Below, in pieces: positions 1 to 10,026 of a stretch of 54,533 nt of DNA. Numbering within the stretch: position 1 is the first letter of the stretch; each line of letters begins with the position of its first letter. Position numbers and translations under genes: made by a program. A model generated the notes under the pieces. The model saw nothing but the letters and a program-made list of their open reading frames with translations. It made no database searches and was not told where the DNA came from. Source of the DNA: Mariprofundus micogutta (GTDB lineage: Bacteria; Pseudomonadota; Zetaproteobacteria; Mariprofundales; Mariprofundaceae); the NCBI RefSeq assembly GCF_001895085.1, contig NZ_BDFD01000017.1, forward strand, positions 1-54,533, read 5' to 3'.

Positions 1-125
1 CATTGTGACATTATAGAGACCGGAAATGAGAGCTGGAGATTCAAAAATAGAGCATGATTTAAACAGACTTTAGGGGGGTCAAAATTGGACGCTGATGGGG
101 GGTCAATTTTGGGTGCTGATTGACA
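1..125 (-). mobile_element. End of an IS21-family-like insertion sequence (partial)
   Basis: Two tandem 24-bp repeats at 73-96 and 97-120 (20 of 24 bases identical) each begin GGGGGGTCAA and end GCTGAT, followed by TGACA at 121-125. Read on the minus strand the element begins TGTCAATCAGC. Multiple terminal repeats of this kind, carrying GGGTCAATTTTGG-like cores, are typical of IS21-family (istA/istB) elements. The element runs leftward out of the window, so no transposase is visible. An ATG at 12-10 on the minus strand could be the start of istA, but only four codons are present. The boundary near 125/126 is inferred. Confidence 0.6.
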
Positions 126-265
126 GTCTTGTTGAATCCTATCGATTCTAAAACACCTTCCGTAGCCATCTGACTTCTTCTCGCAACACCTGAAAACTTT
201 TCGCCGTAAAATTTATCTTTAGCAAATTCAAACCAGAGTCGATCAATAGTAATTCTTGGCTTCAT
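59..265 (-). pseudogene. Small gene after the integrase, truncated by the IS21-like element
   Basis: The reading frame is 68 codons, but only about the first 46 are native. From position 125 leftward the frame runs through the IS21-like terminal repeats, so the C-terminal Asn-Gln-His-Pro-rich tail is IS sequence. The start codon overlaps the integrase stop as ATGA (262-265), which suggests the intact gene was translationally coupled to the integrase. The native part is basic and aromatic-rich (ITIDRLWFEFAKDKFYGEKF), with no domain I recognise. A small DNA-binding accessory factor or cargo gene of the element would fit the position, but this is a guess. Confidence 0.5.
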
Positions 266-1347
266 GAGTCACCCCCAAACACACGGGAAGTCATGCGCTC
301 GACCACGCTGGAGATATGCCCTTCAGTCAGATGTGCATAACGCTTAACCATATTAAGTGTCTTATGGCCCATAGCTTCAGCAATCTCAGCCAGTGTAGCT
401 CCACTCATGGCCAGTTCAGATGCAAACGAATGCCGTAGGTCATGCCAACGAAAATCTTCTATCTCTGCCGCCTTTAGAGCCGCATACCAAGGTTTATTTA
501 AATGAATGGCAGTATTCCGCTGGCCAGGAAACACTAGATCACAATCAATGCGCCGTACTTTCGCCATCCCCTTCAGTTCAGCCAAAGCGGGTCCGGTAGC
601 TACTACCACACGCCTTTCACCATTCTTTGTGTCCTCTAAGAGAATCCGGCCTGTGTGTGTATCTACCTGACGCCAAGTTAGTGAAAACTGTTCTCCACGT
701 CTCATCCCGGTAGACATGGCCAGTAAAACTGCTGGGTATAAGAGTTTACAGGTAGATGCCTTGCATACTTCAAGAAGTCTCGTTCGTTCACCTTTTACTA
801 AGACCTTCCCATCTTCGCCAATTTCATCGTTGGACAGGAAGCGTACAACACCTCTGCTCTCTTTGCCCTTTCGTACATCATGGCATGGATTTCTCTCAAT
901 CCATTGGAGGTCTCTTTGTGCGTATGACATGCAATGAGAAAGAACAGCCATATACCTATTAGCGGTAGCTGGTGAACGTCCTTCATCTGTTAGCTTGTCT
1001 CTACAATCCGCAATTCGAGATGAATCAACGGATGCCAGAGATAAAGCACCTATCTCACCTTTCCACCACTCCAGTTGTGATTTCTGTGGGACCTGAGTAC
1101 TAACCTTCTTCTGAGGCATTACACGTTCAATATATCGATCGATCAGCTCACTCAATGTTCTTTTTTGAGAAACACTCTTATTAAAGTAACGACCTTCTCT
1201 AATCGCTGCCTCTGTCTGTTGGGCCCATTTCTTGGCATCAGTAAGGCGCTTAAAAGTGGCGGATTGAACAGGCTGCCCCTTTAATCTAACGCGAACACGG
1301 TAACTTGTTAGTCCTTTTGAATCGGTGTACTTGTTGATAGCAGCCAT
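262..1347 (-). CDS. Tyrosine recombinase / phage-type integrase
   Basis: Site-specific recombinase of the lambda integrase family, 361 aa, a normal length. Residues 1-60 resemble an arm-type DNA-binding domain (SYRVRVRLKG), about 65-155 a SAM-like core-binding domain, and about 165-350 the catalytic domain. Catalytic residues visible are Arg216 (in TGMRRGEQ), a Lys near 241, His302-x-x-Arg305 (HDLRHSF), His328 (MGHKT) and the nucleophile Tyr337 (KRYAHL), so it looks intact. It starts at ATG 1347 after a GGAGG ribosome-binding site at about 1356-1360. It lies about 370 bp from the 3' end of tRNA-Lys and reads away from it, the usual arrangement for an element inserted into a tRNA gene. The remainder of the element would lie left of the window. 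Confidence 0.93.
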   Translation of the reverse strand: MAAINKYTDSKGLTSYRVRVRLKGQPVQSATFKRLTDAKKWAQQTEAAIREGRYFNKSVSQKRTLSELIDRYIERVMPQKKVSTQVPQKSQLEWWKGEIGALSLASVDSSRIADCRDKLTDEGRSPATANRYMAVLSHCMSYAQRDLQWIERNPCHDVRKGKESRGVVRFLSNDEIGEDGKVLVKGERTRLLEVCKASTCKLLYPAVLLAMSTGMRRGEQFSLTWRQVDTHTGRILLEDTKNGERRVVVATGPALAELKGMAKVRRIDCDLVFPGQRNTAIHLNKPWYAALKAAEIEDFRWHDLRHSFASELAMSGATLAEIAEAMGHKTLNMVKRYAHLTEGHISSVVERMTSRVFGGDS

Positions 1348-1360
1348 CGACTATGCCTCC
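1344..1360 (+). repeat. 17-bp direct repeat, copy 1 (integrase start region)
   Basis: CCATCGACTATGCCTCC matches 16 of 17 bases with positions 1795-1811, just upstream of the tRNA-Lys 5' end. Copy 1 contains the integrase start codon and Shine-Dalgarno on the minus strand. The origin is unknown; a duplicated or recombined leader is possible, and chance cannot be excluded. Confidence 0.5.
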
Positions 1361-1673
1361 TATTTAATACATAGGCAGACTATATAATAAGCTACAATAA
1401 AGCACAACAAGGATAGACTATCCGTGATTCCATACCTCTAAACCCTTATATATTAATACTTTTTGAATGGACAAAGTAATATTGTCCACTTGCTGTCCAG
1501 TCACTCCCAGTTTTTGCATTATTTATGAGTGATCTCTCTACTGGAGTTCGTTGTGTTCTAAAGCCATTATGACTATTTGTTACATGAAGGTGTGCGATCC
1601 CGATCCGCTATCAAATGAATGAATGTGTTATGGATTACTGTGGCTGAATGGACAACTGATGGACAGCGCACAT
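1348..1673. other. Gene-free gap between integrase and tRNA-Lys with repeated TGGACA hexamers
   Basis: No convincing gene lies here. The stretch is AT-rich and contains five copies of TGGACA: direct at 1468-1473, 1649-1654 and 1660-1665, and inverted (TGTCCA) at 1483-1488 and 1494-1499. Two copies share the longer GAATGGACAA. Clustered short repeats between an integrase gene and its tRNA target are typical of integrase arm-type or excisionase sites, and this is the inferred role. The left edge (1351-1370) holds the integrase ribosome-binding site. Confidence 0.4.
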
Positions 1674-1705
1674 AAAAAAAGGCACCTACGTTTCCGTAAG
1701 TGCCT
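1674..1705 (-). terminator. Intrinsic terminator of tRNA-Lys
   Basis: An 11-bp stem with one mismatch (AGGCACCTACG at 1680-1690, CGTAAGTGCCT at 1695-1705) encloses a TTTC loop. On the minus strand it is followed by seven T (A-run at 1674-1680). It starts 8 bp after the tRNA 3' end. Confidence 0.85.
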
Positions 1706-1713
1706 GTTTTATA

Positions 1714-1789
1714 TGGTGCGCCCACTAGGACTCGAACCTAGGGCCCACGGATTAAAAGTCCGCTACTCTACCAACTGAGCTATAGGCGC
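1714..1789 (-). tRNA. tRNA-Lys(TTT)
   Basis: A 76-nt cloverleaf. The acceptor stem GCGCCTA pairs with TGGGCGC, followed by discriminator A and an encoded CCA. The D arm carries GCTCAGTTGG, the anticodon loop is CTTTTAA (anticodon TTT), and the T loop is TTCGAGT within CTAGG/CCTAG. The nearby integrase makes it the probable attachment site. A TTGACA at 1846-1851 (minus strand) followed by a GC-rich segment could be the promoter, but no good -10 box is seen. Confidence 0.95.
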
Positions 1790-1794
1790 ACTGA

Positions 1795-1811
1795 CCATCG
1801 GCTATGCCTCC
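1795..1811 (+). repeat. 17-bp direct repeat, copy 2 (upstream of tRNA-Lys)
   Basis: CCATCGGCTATGCCTCC is the partner of 1344-1360, with one mismatch. It lies 5 bp beyond the 5' end of tRNA-Lys, so the two copies flank the tRNA, its terminator and the TGGACA cluster. Confidence 0.5.
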
Positions 1812-1915
1812 GGTGCGGCGCGAAGTTTGCGAATTTATATCTCTGTGTCAAACCATTTTCTTATCCCTATATTTTCAGTCGTTGCAGCATCGTAGTTGAA
1901 CTTTACAATCGGCCC

Positions 1916-2740
1916 ATGAACTATCGTCCTGTCCCCGACTATCATATGCATACTCCGCGCTGTAATCATGCCACCGGAGACGTTGCAGAGTATGCCAATG
2001 CAGCGATTGCTGCAGGTCTTAGCGAGATAGGCATGTCTGATCACTCCCCCATGCCGGGTGACTTTGATAAACCCTGGCGCATGGATCGCTCCGAGTTGTC
2101 TGATTATCTGCAGGAAGTGGAAACAGTCCGCGATGCTGTGAAAGATCAACTGCATCTGCGTGTTGGCCTGGAAGCGGATTTTCATCCGGGCACGGAAAAC
2201 TATGTTGCTGAAATGATTCAATCCTACGATTGGGATTATATCATTGGCTCAGTGCATTATATTGGCGACTGGGGCTTTGATAATCCCGATACCATTCAGG
2301 TCTGGGACACGTGGAAAATCGAAGATGCCTATTGTGCTTATTTCAAACTGGTAGAGCAGTCCGCCCAATCCGGCCTGTTTGATATCATCGGACATCCGGA
2401 CCTGATCAAGAAGTTCGGCCACCGGGCACCTGCAGATTCAGAATCTGTAAACAAAGCCATTGAAGATATGTTACAGGCGGTGAAAAAAGCCGATGTTGTA
2501 CTGGAGATCAGTTCGGCAGGCTTAAGAAAACCGGTTGGTGAGATTTACCCTCACTCGCGCATTGTTCAACGAGCTGCGCAGCTTGCGATCCCCTTCTCCT
2601 ACGGTTCTGATGCACATTCTCCAGCCGAAGTCGGCCACGGTTTGAATGAGTGCATGACTGCGCTGGAAACCTTTGGCATTCGTGAAGTAGCCAGCTTTAA
2701 ACAACGCCAGCGCAGTATGGTGCCCATTCAACATGTCTGA
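1916..2740 (+). CDS. hisJ: Histidinol-phosphatase, PHP family (HisJ/HisK type)
   Basis: Predicted to remove phosphate from L-histidinol phosphate, the penultimate part of histidine synthesis, using a metal cluster. The 274-aa protein has the PHP pattern: His10-x-His12 (DYHMHT), MSDHSP, GLEADFHPG, IGSVHY, IIGHPD and the C-terminal SDAHSP, all supplying metal ligands. Length and motif order fit the HisJ/HisK class rather than a polymerase PHP domain. Other his genes are absent, so the assignment rests on sequence alone; a related PHP phosphoesterase is the alternative. The stop overlaps the next gene by 8 bp, suggesting a two-gene unit. Confidence 0.85.
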   Translation: MNYRPVPDYHMHTPRCNHATGDVAEYANAAIAAGLSEIGMSDHSPMPGDFDKPWRMDRSELSDYLQEVETVRDAVKDQLHLRVGLEADFHPGTENYVAEMIQSYDWDYIIGSVHYIGDWGFDNPDTIQVWDTWKIEDAYCAYFKLVEQSAQSGLFDIIGHPDLIKKFGHRAPADSESVNKAIEDMLQAVKKADVVLEISSAGLRKPVGEIYPHSRIVQRAAQLAIPFSYGSDAHSPAEVGHGLNECMTALETFGIREVASFKQRQRSMVPIQHV

Positions 2741-3512
2741 TAACCAGAATCCATCTGAAAAACAGATCGCAGTATTGATTACCGGAGCCTCCGGCGGCTT
2801 TGGTCTTGAGTATGCCAAGCAGATCGAACCGCAAGGTTATCGACTGATTTTGCATGGTCGTGATAAACCACGCCTGCAAATGACATTGGACAGCCTTAAA
2901 TACCCTGAACGTCACAGCCTAGTGTTGGCCGACCTGAACAGTAAAGATGGTGTTGCGAGCCTGCTGAAAGCAGTCAGTCACGAAACACTGGTCGGGCTGG
3001 TGAACAATGCCGGTTTCGGGATCTGGGGTACATTTGAAAAAACCGGTATTGTACCTCAGATTGATGTCATCAAGACCGATTTAAAAGCACCGATTGAACT
3101 CACGCATGCCCTGCTGCCAGCACTGCTGAAGAACAACGGCTTTGTGATCAATGTATCTTCATTAGCCGGTGAAGCACCACTGCCATATATGAGCACTTAT
3201 GCCGCAGCCAAGGCTGGACTAACCTTCTGGAGCGAGTCCCTCAGGACTGAACTGGAAGGTAAGCTGCGCGTTGTCACATTGGCTCCGGGCCCATCGCCAA
3301 CAGGCTTCCGTGATGTGTCCGGGATGCCACCGGGTCCGGGTAGCTTTTACCGAACCCAGATTCCGCTGATAGTGACAGCATCGCTTGAAACACTGAACAA
3401 TGGTGGTGGTTTCTGTGTGCCAGGCTGGCGGCATAAACTGCTGTTCACATTACAGAAAATCACACCGCGAGCGATTGCTCTGCGCTTAATGAAAAACCAT
3501 CTGAAGCCCTGA
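2733..3512 (+). CDS. Short-chain dehydrogenase/reductase
   Basis: NAD(P)-dependent oxidoreductase of the classical SDR family, 259 aa, with a Rossmann fold. Visible are the cofactor-binding TGASGGFG (17-24), NNAG (91-94), catalytic Ser143 and the Tyr156-x-x-x-Lys160 pair (YAAAK). After the catalytic pair a proline/glycine-rich PGPSPTGF loop resembles the DltE/YqjQ-like subgroup acting on lipid-like or unknown carbonyl substrates. The substrate cannot be read from the sequence. Its start lies inside the end of the histidinol-phosphatase gene, so the two are probably co-translated; a metabolic link is not evident. Confidence 0.88.
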   Translation: MSDNQNPSEKQIAVLITGASGGFGLEYAKQIEPQGYRLILHGRDKPRLQMTLDSLKYPERHSLVLADLNSKDGVASLLKAVSHETLVGLVNNAGFGIWGTFEKTGIVPQIDVIKTDLKAPIELTHALLPALLKNNGFVINVSSLAGEAPLPYMSTYAAAKAGLTFWSESLRTELEGKLRVVTLAPGPSPTGFRDVSGMPPGPGSFYRTQIPLIVTASLETLNNGGGFCVPGWRHKLLFTLQKITPRAIALRLMKNHLKP

Positions 3513-3705
3513 AAACCGTTAAAAACAGTGGCATTACCTGGAGACTGGAGAATTCTCTCCACTTTCGCTAGGCTGCGCCTCCTTTTTGTCTTCCGGGGGG
3601 AGTCAGGAAAGAAGCTGTTGAATTGATGTTTCCAGCATTCCGATTTACATACATCGTAGCGCCGGGTCTGCCGAGTATGTGAATTATATTTGTGAGGTTA
3701 GTAGA

Positions 3706-6700
3706 ATGAGTTTGTCACGTACATCTGTGAACGGTAAACCTGTTAAGCAGGGTCTGTATGATCCTAAAAATGAACATGATGCCTGTGGTGTTGGTTTTGT
3801 CGCCCACATCAAAAACAGGAAAAGCCATGATATTGTCGAAAAAGGTCTGGAGATTCTGGAACGCCTGACCCATCGTGGCGCGGCAGGTGCCGATCCGCGT
3901 GAAGGTGATGGTGCCGGTATCCTTATTCAGATTCCGCATCAGTTTTTTGAAGCTGCAACGGCAGAACTGAATTTCGAACTGCCCGCCGAAGGAACATACG
4001 GTGTGGGTATGATCTTCTTCCCTCAGGATGAAGCCTACCGTGCTTCCTGTCAGGATATTATTGAAAAAGCCGTGCGCGATGAGGGTCAAACCCTGCTCGG
4101 TTGGCGTGATGTATCCACTGATGCCGTTCGTGCTGACCTGCCGGAAAGTGTATGTGCATGTGAACCGGTTATTCGCCAGCTGTTTGTTGGCCGAGGTGAA
4201 GCTTGCGCTGATCAGGATGCATTTGAACGTAAACTGTTTGTGATTCGCAAAGTGGTCAGCAATGCTGTTGCTGCTCTCGGCATGGATGATGCTGCAAACT
4301 TCTATACCGCATCACTCTCCAGCCGTACCATTGTTTATAAAGGTATGTTCCACTCGCATCAGGTCGCGCCATATTATGAAGACCTGCGTGATGCTCGTAT
4401 GACCTCTGCGCTGGCGCTGGTACATCAACGTTTCTCTACCAACACTTTCCCCTCATGGGAACTGGCTCATCCATTCCGTATGATGGCCCATAACGGTGAG
4501 ATCAATACCGTACGCGGTAATATCAACTGGATGAATGCACGTCGCCAGTCCATGAAATCCGAACTGATCGGTGATGATCTGGCTAAACTCTGGCCAATCA
4601 GTAATGAAGGCCAGTCTGATACCGCATGTTTTGATAATGCGCTGGAGCTGCTCGTTGCCGGTGGTTATTCGCTTGCACATGCTGCCATGCTGATGATTCC
4701 TGAAGCCTGGGCTGGCAACAAGCAGATGGATGAACAGCGCAAAGCATTCTATGAACATAATGCTGCCCTGATGGAGCCATGGGATGGCCCTGCAGCCGTA
4801 GCATTTACCGATGGTCGTCAGATTGGCGCAACACTGGACCGTAATGGTCTGCGTCCTACCCGTTACCTGGTCACTGAAGACGATCTGGTGCTTGGTGCAT
4901 CAGAAATGGGCGTACTGGATATTCCTGAAGAGAAGATCATCAAGAAATGGCGTCTACAGCCAGGTAAGATGCTACTGATCGATCTGGAAGAAGGTCGTAT
5001 AATTGACGATGCTGAAATCAAACAGCAGCTCGCTTCAGCCAAACCGTATAAAGAGTGGCTGGCTAAAACCCAGATTCAACTGGAAAGCCTGCCGCAGGAA
5101 GTTGCTCCACAGGCTCCTGATCATGAAACCATGCTGCATCGCCAGCAGTCCTTCGGTTATACGCAGGAAGACATTAAATTCCTGATGACACCAATGGCTG
5201 TTTCCGGTCAGGAAGGTACCGGTTCCATGGGTAATGACAGCCCTCTGACTGTACTCTCAAACCGTGCCAAACCTCTGTACAACTATTTCCGTCAGCTGTT
5301 TGCACAGGTAACCAATCCGCCGATTGACCCTATTCGTGAAGAGATGGTGATGAGCCTGACCTCTATCATCGGCCCCAACCCGAATCTGCTTGGTCTGGAT
5401 GAAGTTGAACCGCAGCTGCGTCTGGAAGTGCATCAGCCTATCCTCTCGAATGTCGATGTTGAGAAGATTCGTCATATTGATCAGTACACTGACAATCGTT
5501 TCCGCGCCATTACCCTCTCCTCCTGCTACCCTGTTGATCAGGACGCTGCAGGCATGGAAGCTGCAATCGATAAGCTGTGCAAGCAGGCTGAAGCTGCAGT
5601 GCGTGACCATTACAATATCATCATTATCTCTGATCGTGCCATGAACGCTGAAAACATTGCTATTCCAGCACTGTTGGCAACCTCTTCAGTCCACCATCAT
5701 CTGATTCGAGCAGGACTGCGCACAGAAACAGGTCTGGTTGTAGAAACCGGTTCTGCTCGCGAAAATCATCATTTTGCCTGTCTGGCAGGTTTCGGCGCTG
5801 AAGCGATCAATCCATATCTGGCTCTTGAAACGCTGGTGGATATGAAACGTCAAGGCCAGCTGCCTGCTGATCTGTCTGATGACGAGATTCAATCCCGCTA
5901 CATCAAGGCCATTGGTAAAGGCCTGTTCAAGATCATGTCCAAGATGGGAATCTCTACCTATCAATCCTACTGCGGTGCGCAGATTTTCGAAGCTGTCGGT
6001 CTGTCGTCCGACTTCGTGGCGAAATACTTCACAGGCACAGCCTCTCAAATTGAGGGTGCCGGTCTTGCCGAAGTTGCCAGAGAAGCAACACAGCGTCATA
6101 TCGATGCTTTCCGTGGCGTCATGATCTATAAAAACGCGCTGGATGTCGGCGGTGAATATGCATGGCGCGTTCGTGGTGATGTTCACACATTAAGCCCGGA
6201 AACCATTTCTAAGGTACAACATGCAGTAAGGACATCTAACTACTCATTATATAAAGAGTATGCTGATGAAATTAATGATCAGTCCGGTAAGCTGAAAACA
6301 CTGCGTGGCCTGTTCAAGTTCAAGACTGGTAAAGCGATCCCGCTGGAAGAAGTTGAACCGGCCAGTGAAATTGTGAAACGTTTCGTTACCGGTGCAATGT
6401 CATTCGGTTCCATCTCACATGAAGCACATAGCACGCTGGCTATTGCCATGAACCGAATCGGCGGAAAATCCAATACAGGTGAAGGTGGTGAAGAACCATC
6501 TCGTTTCACGCCGATGGAAAATGGCGACTCCATGCGCTCTGCCATCAAGCAGGTAGCATCCGGCCGCTTTGGTGTAACCACGGAATATCTGGCCAATGCT
6601 GATCAGATTCAGATCAAGATGGCTCAGGGTGCCAAACCCGGTGAAGGCGGTCAGCTGCCCGGCCATAAAGTTGACCAGCGAATCGGTCGTGTTCGTCACT

Positions 6701-8364
6701 CCACACCCGGCGTTGGTCTGATTTCACCGCCTCCGCACCATGATATTTACTCTATTGAAGATCTGGCGCAGCTGATTTTCGATCTGAAAAACACCAATCC
6801 TGTTGCAGATATCTCTGTCAAACTGGTATCGGAAATCGGTGTTGGTACGGTTGCTGCCGGCGTGGTTAAAGCGCATGCCGATCATGTTGTAATTGCCGGA
6901 CATGACGGTGGCACGGGTGCATCGCCACTGACCTCAATTAAACATGCCGGTTCTGCATGGGAATTGGGATTGGCTGAAACACAGCAGACACTGGTACTTA
7001 ACCGCCTGCGCGGCCGTACTATCCTGCAGGCTGATGGACAGATGCGTACAGGTCGTGATGTTGTGATTGCCGGTCTGCTGGGCGCTGATGAAGTCGCATT
7101 CGGTACCATCGCACTGATTGCCGAAGGTTGTATTATGATGCGTAAGTGTCATTTGAACACCTGCCCTGTCGGTGTTGCCACACAGGATCCTGAACTGCGC
7201 AAGAAATTTGTCGGTAAACCTGAAGACGTGGTTAATTTCTTTATGTATCTGGCTGAAGAAGCCCGCGAAATCATGGCAGAGCTCGGTTTCCGTACCTTTG
7301 CTGAATTGATTGGTCGCGCTGATATGCTGGACACCGATGACGCACTCAAACACTGGAAGTCTGAAGGTCTGGATCTCTCCCCTATCCTGCATCTGGTTGA
7401 TGCTAACGGCACATCGGTGTCGCATACCGACAGTCAGGACCATGGACTGGACAAATTGATCGATAATAAATTGATCGAACAGGCCATGCCTGCACTGGAA
7501 AACAGAACACCGGTAGTGATTGAAACGCCAATCTGCAATGTGGACCGCAGTTTCGGCACCATGCTCTCGGGTGAAGTAGCCAAACGTTACGGTCATGCAG
7601 GTCTGGTAGAAGACACGATTGCAATCAAAGCCAAGGGCACTGCAGGACAGTCTCTGGGCGCATGGCTGGCTCGTGGTGTATCAATCGATCTGGCTGGTGA
7701 AGGCAACGATTACGTCGGTAAAGGCCTCTCCGGTGGTCGCATCGCTATTTACCCGCCTGCAGAATCCAAACTTGTAGCCGAAGATAATATCATTGTCGGC
7801 AACACCGTACTGTTCGGTGCTGTTGAAGGTGAGTGTTACTTTAATGGTGTTGGCGGCGAACGTTTTGCTGTACGTAACTCCGGTGCCGTCGCTGTTGTTG
7901 AAGGTGTTGGCGACCACGGCTGTGAATACATGACTGGTGGTACTATCGTTGTACTCGGTGATACCGGACGCAACTTCGCTGCAGGCATGTCCGGTGGTAT
8001 TGCTTATGTCCTGGATGCCGACAACACGTTTGAGAGCCGTTGTAATATGGCTCAGGTCGCTCTGGAACCTGTTGCATCTGAAGCTGATGCTCTGGAAGAG
8101 CTGGATCATCAGGGCCCTGATCTGGAAACCCATGGCCGTGTGAACATCAAACACACCATGAGTATGGATGATCAGAAGATTCTGCGCACACTGATTCAAC
8201 GCCATGTGCATTATACCAACTCTGCCGTTGGTAAGCGGATTCTGGATAACTGGAATGATTATATTGGCCAGTTTGTGAAAGTGATGCCGGTGGATTACCG
8301 CAGGGCACTGGTTGAAATGGAAGCTGAGAAAACAGCTGCGGCAAAGGAGACTGCAAATGGGTAA
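3706..8364 (+). CDS. gltB: Glutamate synthase (NADPH) large subunit
   Basis: Catalyses the glutamine amidotransferase and glutamate-forming half reactions of GOGAT, joining ammonium assimilation to 2-oxoglutarate. The start is placed at ATG 3706, 8 bp after GAGG at 3694-3697; an upstream in-frame GTG at 3679 lacks a ribosome-binding site. This gives 1552 aa, typical of the family. The N-terminal class II amidotransferase nucleophile is the Cys of DACGVGF (about residue 27, after a short propeptide). A central domain, an FMN-binding synthase domain with the [3Fe-4S] motif CHLNTCPVG near 1148-1156, and the C-terminal GXGXG beta-helix follow. The gene overlaps gltD by 8 bp, so the subunits are coupled. 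A nitrogen-uptake cluster lies about 40 kb away in the same window. Confidence 0.98.
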   Translation: MSLSRTSVNGKPVKQGLYDPKNEHDACGVGFVAHIKNRKSHDIVEKGLEILERLTHRGAAGADPREGDGAGILIQIPHQFFEAATAELNFELPAEGTYGVGMIFFPQDEAYRASCQDIIEKAVRDEGQTLLGWRDVSTDAVRADLPESVCACEPVIRQLFVGRGEACADQDAFERKLFVIRKVVSNAVAALGMDDAANFYTASLSSRTIVYKGMFHSHQVAPYYEDLRDARMTSALALVHQRFSTNTFPSWELAHPFRMMAHNGEINTVRGNINWMNARRQSMKSELIGDDLAKLWPISNEGQSDTACFDNALELLVAGGYSLAHAAMLMIPEAWAGNKQMDEQRKAFYEHNAALMEPWDGPAAVAFTDGRQIGATLDRNGLRPTRYLVTEDDLVLGASEMGVLDIPEEKIIKKWRLQPGKMLLIDLEEGRIIDDAEIKQQLASAKPYKEWLAKTQIQLESLPQEVAPQAPDHETMLHRQQSFGYTQEDIKFLMTPMAVSGQEGTGSMGNDSPLTVLSNRAKPLYNYFRQLFAQVTNPPIDPIREEMVMSLTSIIGPNPNLLGLDEVEPQLRLEVHQPILSNVDVEKIRHIDQYTDNRFRAITLSSCYPVDQDAAGMEAAIDKLCKQAEAAVRDHYNIIIISDRAMNAENIAIPALLATSSVHHHLIRAGLRTETGLVVETGSARENHHFACLAGFGAEAINPYLALETLVDMKRQGQLPADLSDDEIQSRYIKAIGKGLFKIMSKMGISTYQSYCGAQIFEAVGLSSDFVAKYFTGTASQIEGAGLAEVAREATQRHIDAFRGVMIYKNALDVGGEYAWRVRGDVHTLSPETISKVQHAVRTSNYSLYKEYADEINDQSGKLKTLRGLFKFKTGKAIPLEEVEPASEIVKRFVTGAMSFGSISHEAHSTLAIAMNRIGGKSNTGEGGEEPSRFTPMENGDSMRSAIKQVASGRFGVTTEYLANADQIQIKMAQGAKPGEGGQLPGHKVDQRIGRVRHSTPGVGLISPPPHHDIYSIEDLAQLIFDLKNTNPVADISVKLVSEIGVGTVAAGVVKAHADHVVIAGHDGGTGASPLTSIKHAGSAWELGLAETQQTLVLNRLRGRTILQADGQMRTGRDVVIAGLLGADEVAFGTIALIAEGCIMMRKCHLNTCPVGVATQDPELRKKFVGKPEDVVNFFMYLAEEAREIMAELGFRTFAELIGRADMLDTDDALKHWKSEGLDLSPILHLVDANGTSVSHTDSQDHGLDKLIDNKLIEQAMPALENRTPVVIETPICNVDRSFGTMLSGEVAKRYGHAGLVEDTIAIKAKGTAGQSLGAWLARGVSIDLAGEGNDYVGKGLSGGRIAIYPPAESKLVAEDNIIVGNTVLFGAVEGECYFNGVGGERFAVRNSGAVAVVEGVGDHGCEYMTGGTIVVLGDTGRNFAAGMSGGIAYVLDADNTFESRCNMAQVALEPVASEADALEELDHQGPDLETHGRVNIKHTMSMDDQKILRTLIQRHVHYTNSAVGKRILDNWNDYIGQFVKVMPVDYRRALVEMEAEKTAAAKETANG

Positions 8365-9796
8365 GGCAACCGGATTTAAAGAACATGCTCGTGAGAACCT
8401 GAGTTATGCACCGGTCGCGGATCGTATTACTCACTTTAACGAATTCTCCAAACTGCCTGAGGACATGCCGACTCAGGGCGCTCGCTGCATGGATTGCGGC
8501 ATCCCCTTCTGCCATAACGGCTGCCCGATCAACAACATCATCCCTGACTGGAATGATGCGGTATATCATGGCAACTGGCGTGAAGCGCTGGATGTATTGC
8601 ACTCCACCAATAATTTCCCTGAATTTACAGGTCGTATCTGCCCTGCTCCATGCGAGGAAGCGTGCACGATGAACCTGATTGGTGATGCTGTTTCGATCAA
8701 AAACATCGAACTGTCCATCGTTGAAAAAGGCTGGCAGGAAGGTTGGATTAATCCGCAAATCCCTGCACACAAAACCGGCAAACGCGTTGCCATTGTAGGT
8801 TCCGGCCCTGCCGGCATGGCAGCTGCCCAGCAACTGGCACGTGTGGGTCACGATGTTGTGGTATTTGAAAAGAATAACCGTATTGGTGGCCTGATGCGCT
8901 ATGGCATTCCGAACTTCAAGTTCGAAAAGTCCGTCATTGATCGTCGTATGTCCCAGATGCGTGCGGAAGGTGTGGAGTTCCGAGTCAACTCAACAGTCGG
9001 TGATAATGTTGATGCAAAAGACCTTCTGAATCGATTTGACGCTGTCATTCTCTCCGGAGGTTCTGAAAAACCGCGTGATCTGCCGGTTCCCGGTCGTGAT
9101 CTGAACGGCGTTCATTTTGCCATGGAGTTTCTGACCAAGAATACGCAGCGTGTACTCGGTGATAACATCCCTGAAGAGGAATTTGTATCAGCTGCCGGTA
9201 AACATGTCGTTGTAATCGGTGGTGGTGATACCGGTTCCGACTGCATCGGCACATCCAACCGTCATGGTGCGGAATCAGTCACCCAGATTGAAATCCTGCC
9301 AAAACCGGAAGCTGTACCGAACAAGTTGATCACATGGCCAAACTGGCCCATGAAGCTGCGCACTTCCACGTCTCAGGAAGAAGGATGTGATCGTGACTGG
9401 GAAGTTTCAACCAAACGTTTCATTGGTGATGACGAAGGTAATGTTCAGGCTGTTGAATGTGTCCGTGTTGAATGGACGAAAGATGACAACGGCCAGTGGA
9501 AACTGAACGAAATCGAAGGCTCCGAGTTTGAACTGCCTGCACAACTGGTAACGCTGGCTATGGGTTTTGTGCATCCAGTGCATGAAGGTATGCTCGAACA
9601 GTTGGGCGTGGATAAAGATGGTCGCGGTAACGTGGCTGCCAATGATTCCGACTACGCAACCAGCGTCGATAAAGTCTTCACTGCCGGTGATATGCGTCGT
9701 GGTCAGTCGTTGGTCGTTTGGGCCATCAGAGAGGGTCGCCAGTGCGCACGCGCAGTAGACGAATTCCTCATGGGTTCAACTACCCTGCCTCGCTAG
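8357..9796 (+). CDS. gltD: Glutamate synthase small subunit
   Basis: The beta subunit of GOGAT takes electrons from NADPH and passes them by FAD and Fe-S clusters to GltB. The start is ATG 8357, preceded by AAAGGAG and overlapping the gltB stop (ATGGGTAA); this gives 479 aa, close to the family length. Two cysteine groups for [4Fe-4S] clusters are visible: [14 protein letters not shown] near residue 44 and CPAPCEEAC near 95. They are followed by the FAD motif [10 protein letters not shown] near 148 and the NADPH motif GGGDTGSDC near 289. A strong terminator follows, so gltB-gltD ends here. Confidence 0.98.
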   Translation: MGKATGFKEHARENLSYAPVADRITHFNEFSKLPEDMPTQGARCMDCGIPFCHNGCPINNIIPDWNDAVYHGNWREALDVLHSTNNFPEFTGRICPAPCEEACTMNLIGDAVSIKNIELSIVEKGWQEGWINPQIPAHKTGKRVAIVGSGPAGMAAAQQLARVGHDVVVFEKNNRIGGLMRYGIPNFKFEKSVIDRRMSQMRAEGVEFRVNSTVGDNVDAKDLLNRFDAVILSGGSEKPRDLPVPGRDLNGVHFAMEFLTKNTQRVLGDNIPEEEFVSAAGKHVVVIGGGDTGSDCIGTSNRHGAESVTQIEILPKPEAVPNKLITWPNWPMKLRTSTSQEEGCDRDWEVSTKRFIGDDEGNVQAVECVRVEWTKDDNGQWKLNEIEGSEFELPAQLVTLAMGFVHPVHEGMLEQLGVDKDGRGNVAANDSDYATSVDKVFTAGDMRRGQSLVVWAIREGRQCARAVDEFLMGSTTLPR

Positions 9797-9819
9797 ATCG
9801 CTAGAGAACAACAAACCGA

Positions 9820-9847
9820 AAAGGGTCGCTGATGCGGCCCTTTTTTT
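9820..9847 (+). terminator. Intrinsic terminator after gltD
   Basis: Stem AGGGTCGC (9822-9829) pairs with GCGGCCCT (9834-9841) with one G-T pair and a TGAT loop, then a run of seven T. Confidence 0.9.
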
Positions 9848-9872
9848 GTTTCTACTTTTCCTCAGTAACGTT

Positions 9873-9903
9873 GCAATCTGTTCATAACAATCAGGCAGAT
9901 TGC
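9873..9903. repeat. Inverted repeat upstream of the MscS gene
   Basis: GCAATCTG (9873-9880) and CAGATTGC (9896-9903) form a perfect 8-bp inverted repeat with a 15-nt spacer, about 125 bp before the channel start. There is no T-run after it, so it is not a terminator. An operator or leader hairpin is possible. Confidence 0.4.
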
Positions 9904-10026
9904 TGAATATGTAACAAATACCTACACCAAAAAAAAGAAACCGGAACACTTTGCAGCAGGATGGATTATTCAAACTCTTTTGATTTCCATACAAAAGGAA
10001 CAGAATTACTCGCAACAAGGAGCGTT

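Noticed and set aside
3545-3600. Hairpins (GGAGAATTCTCTCC and AGGCTGCGCCT with a short T run) before gltB, as a leader riboswitch or terminator
   Set aside because: The stems are short and irregular; no known riboswitch pattern is visible.
3679-3705. Upstream GTG start of gltB
   Set aside because: ATG 3706 has a well-placed GAGG, and the extra nine residues are unlike family N-termini.
6934-7596. A 220-codon minus-strand frame inside gltB
   Set aside because: It is antisense to a strongly conserved gene, with low-quality His/Gln-rich composition typical of a shadow.
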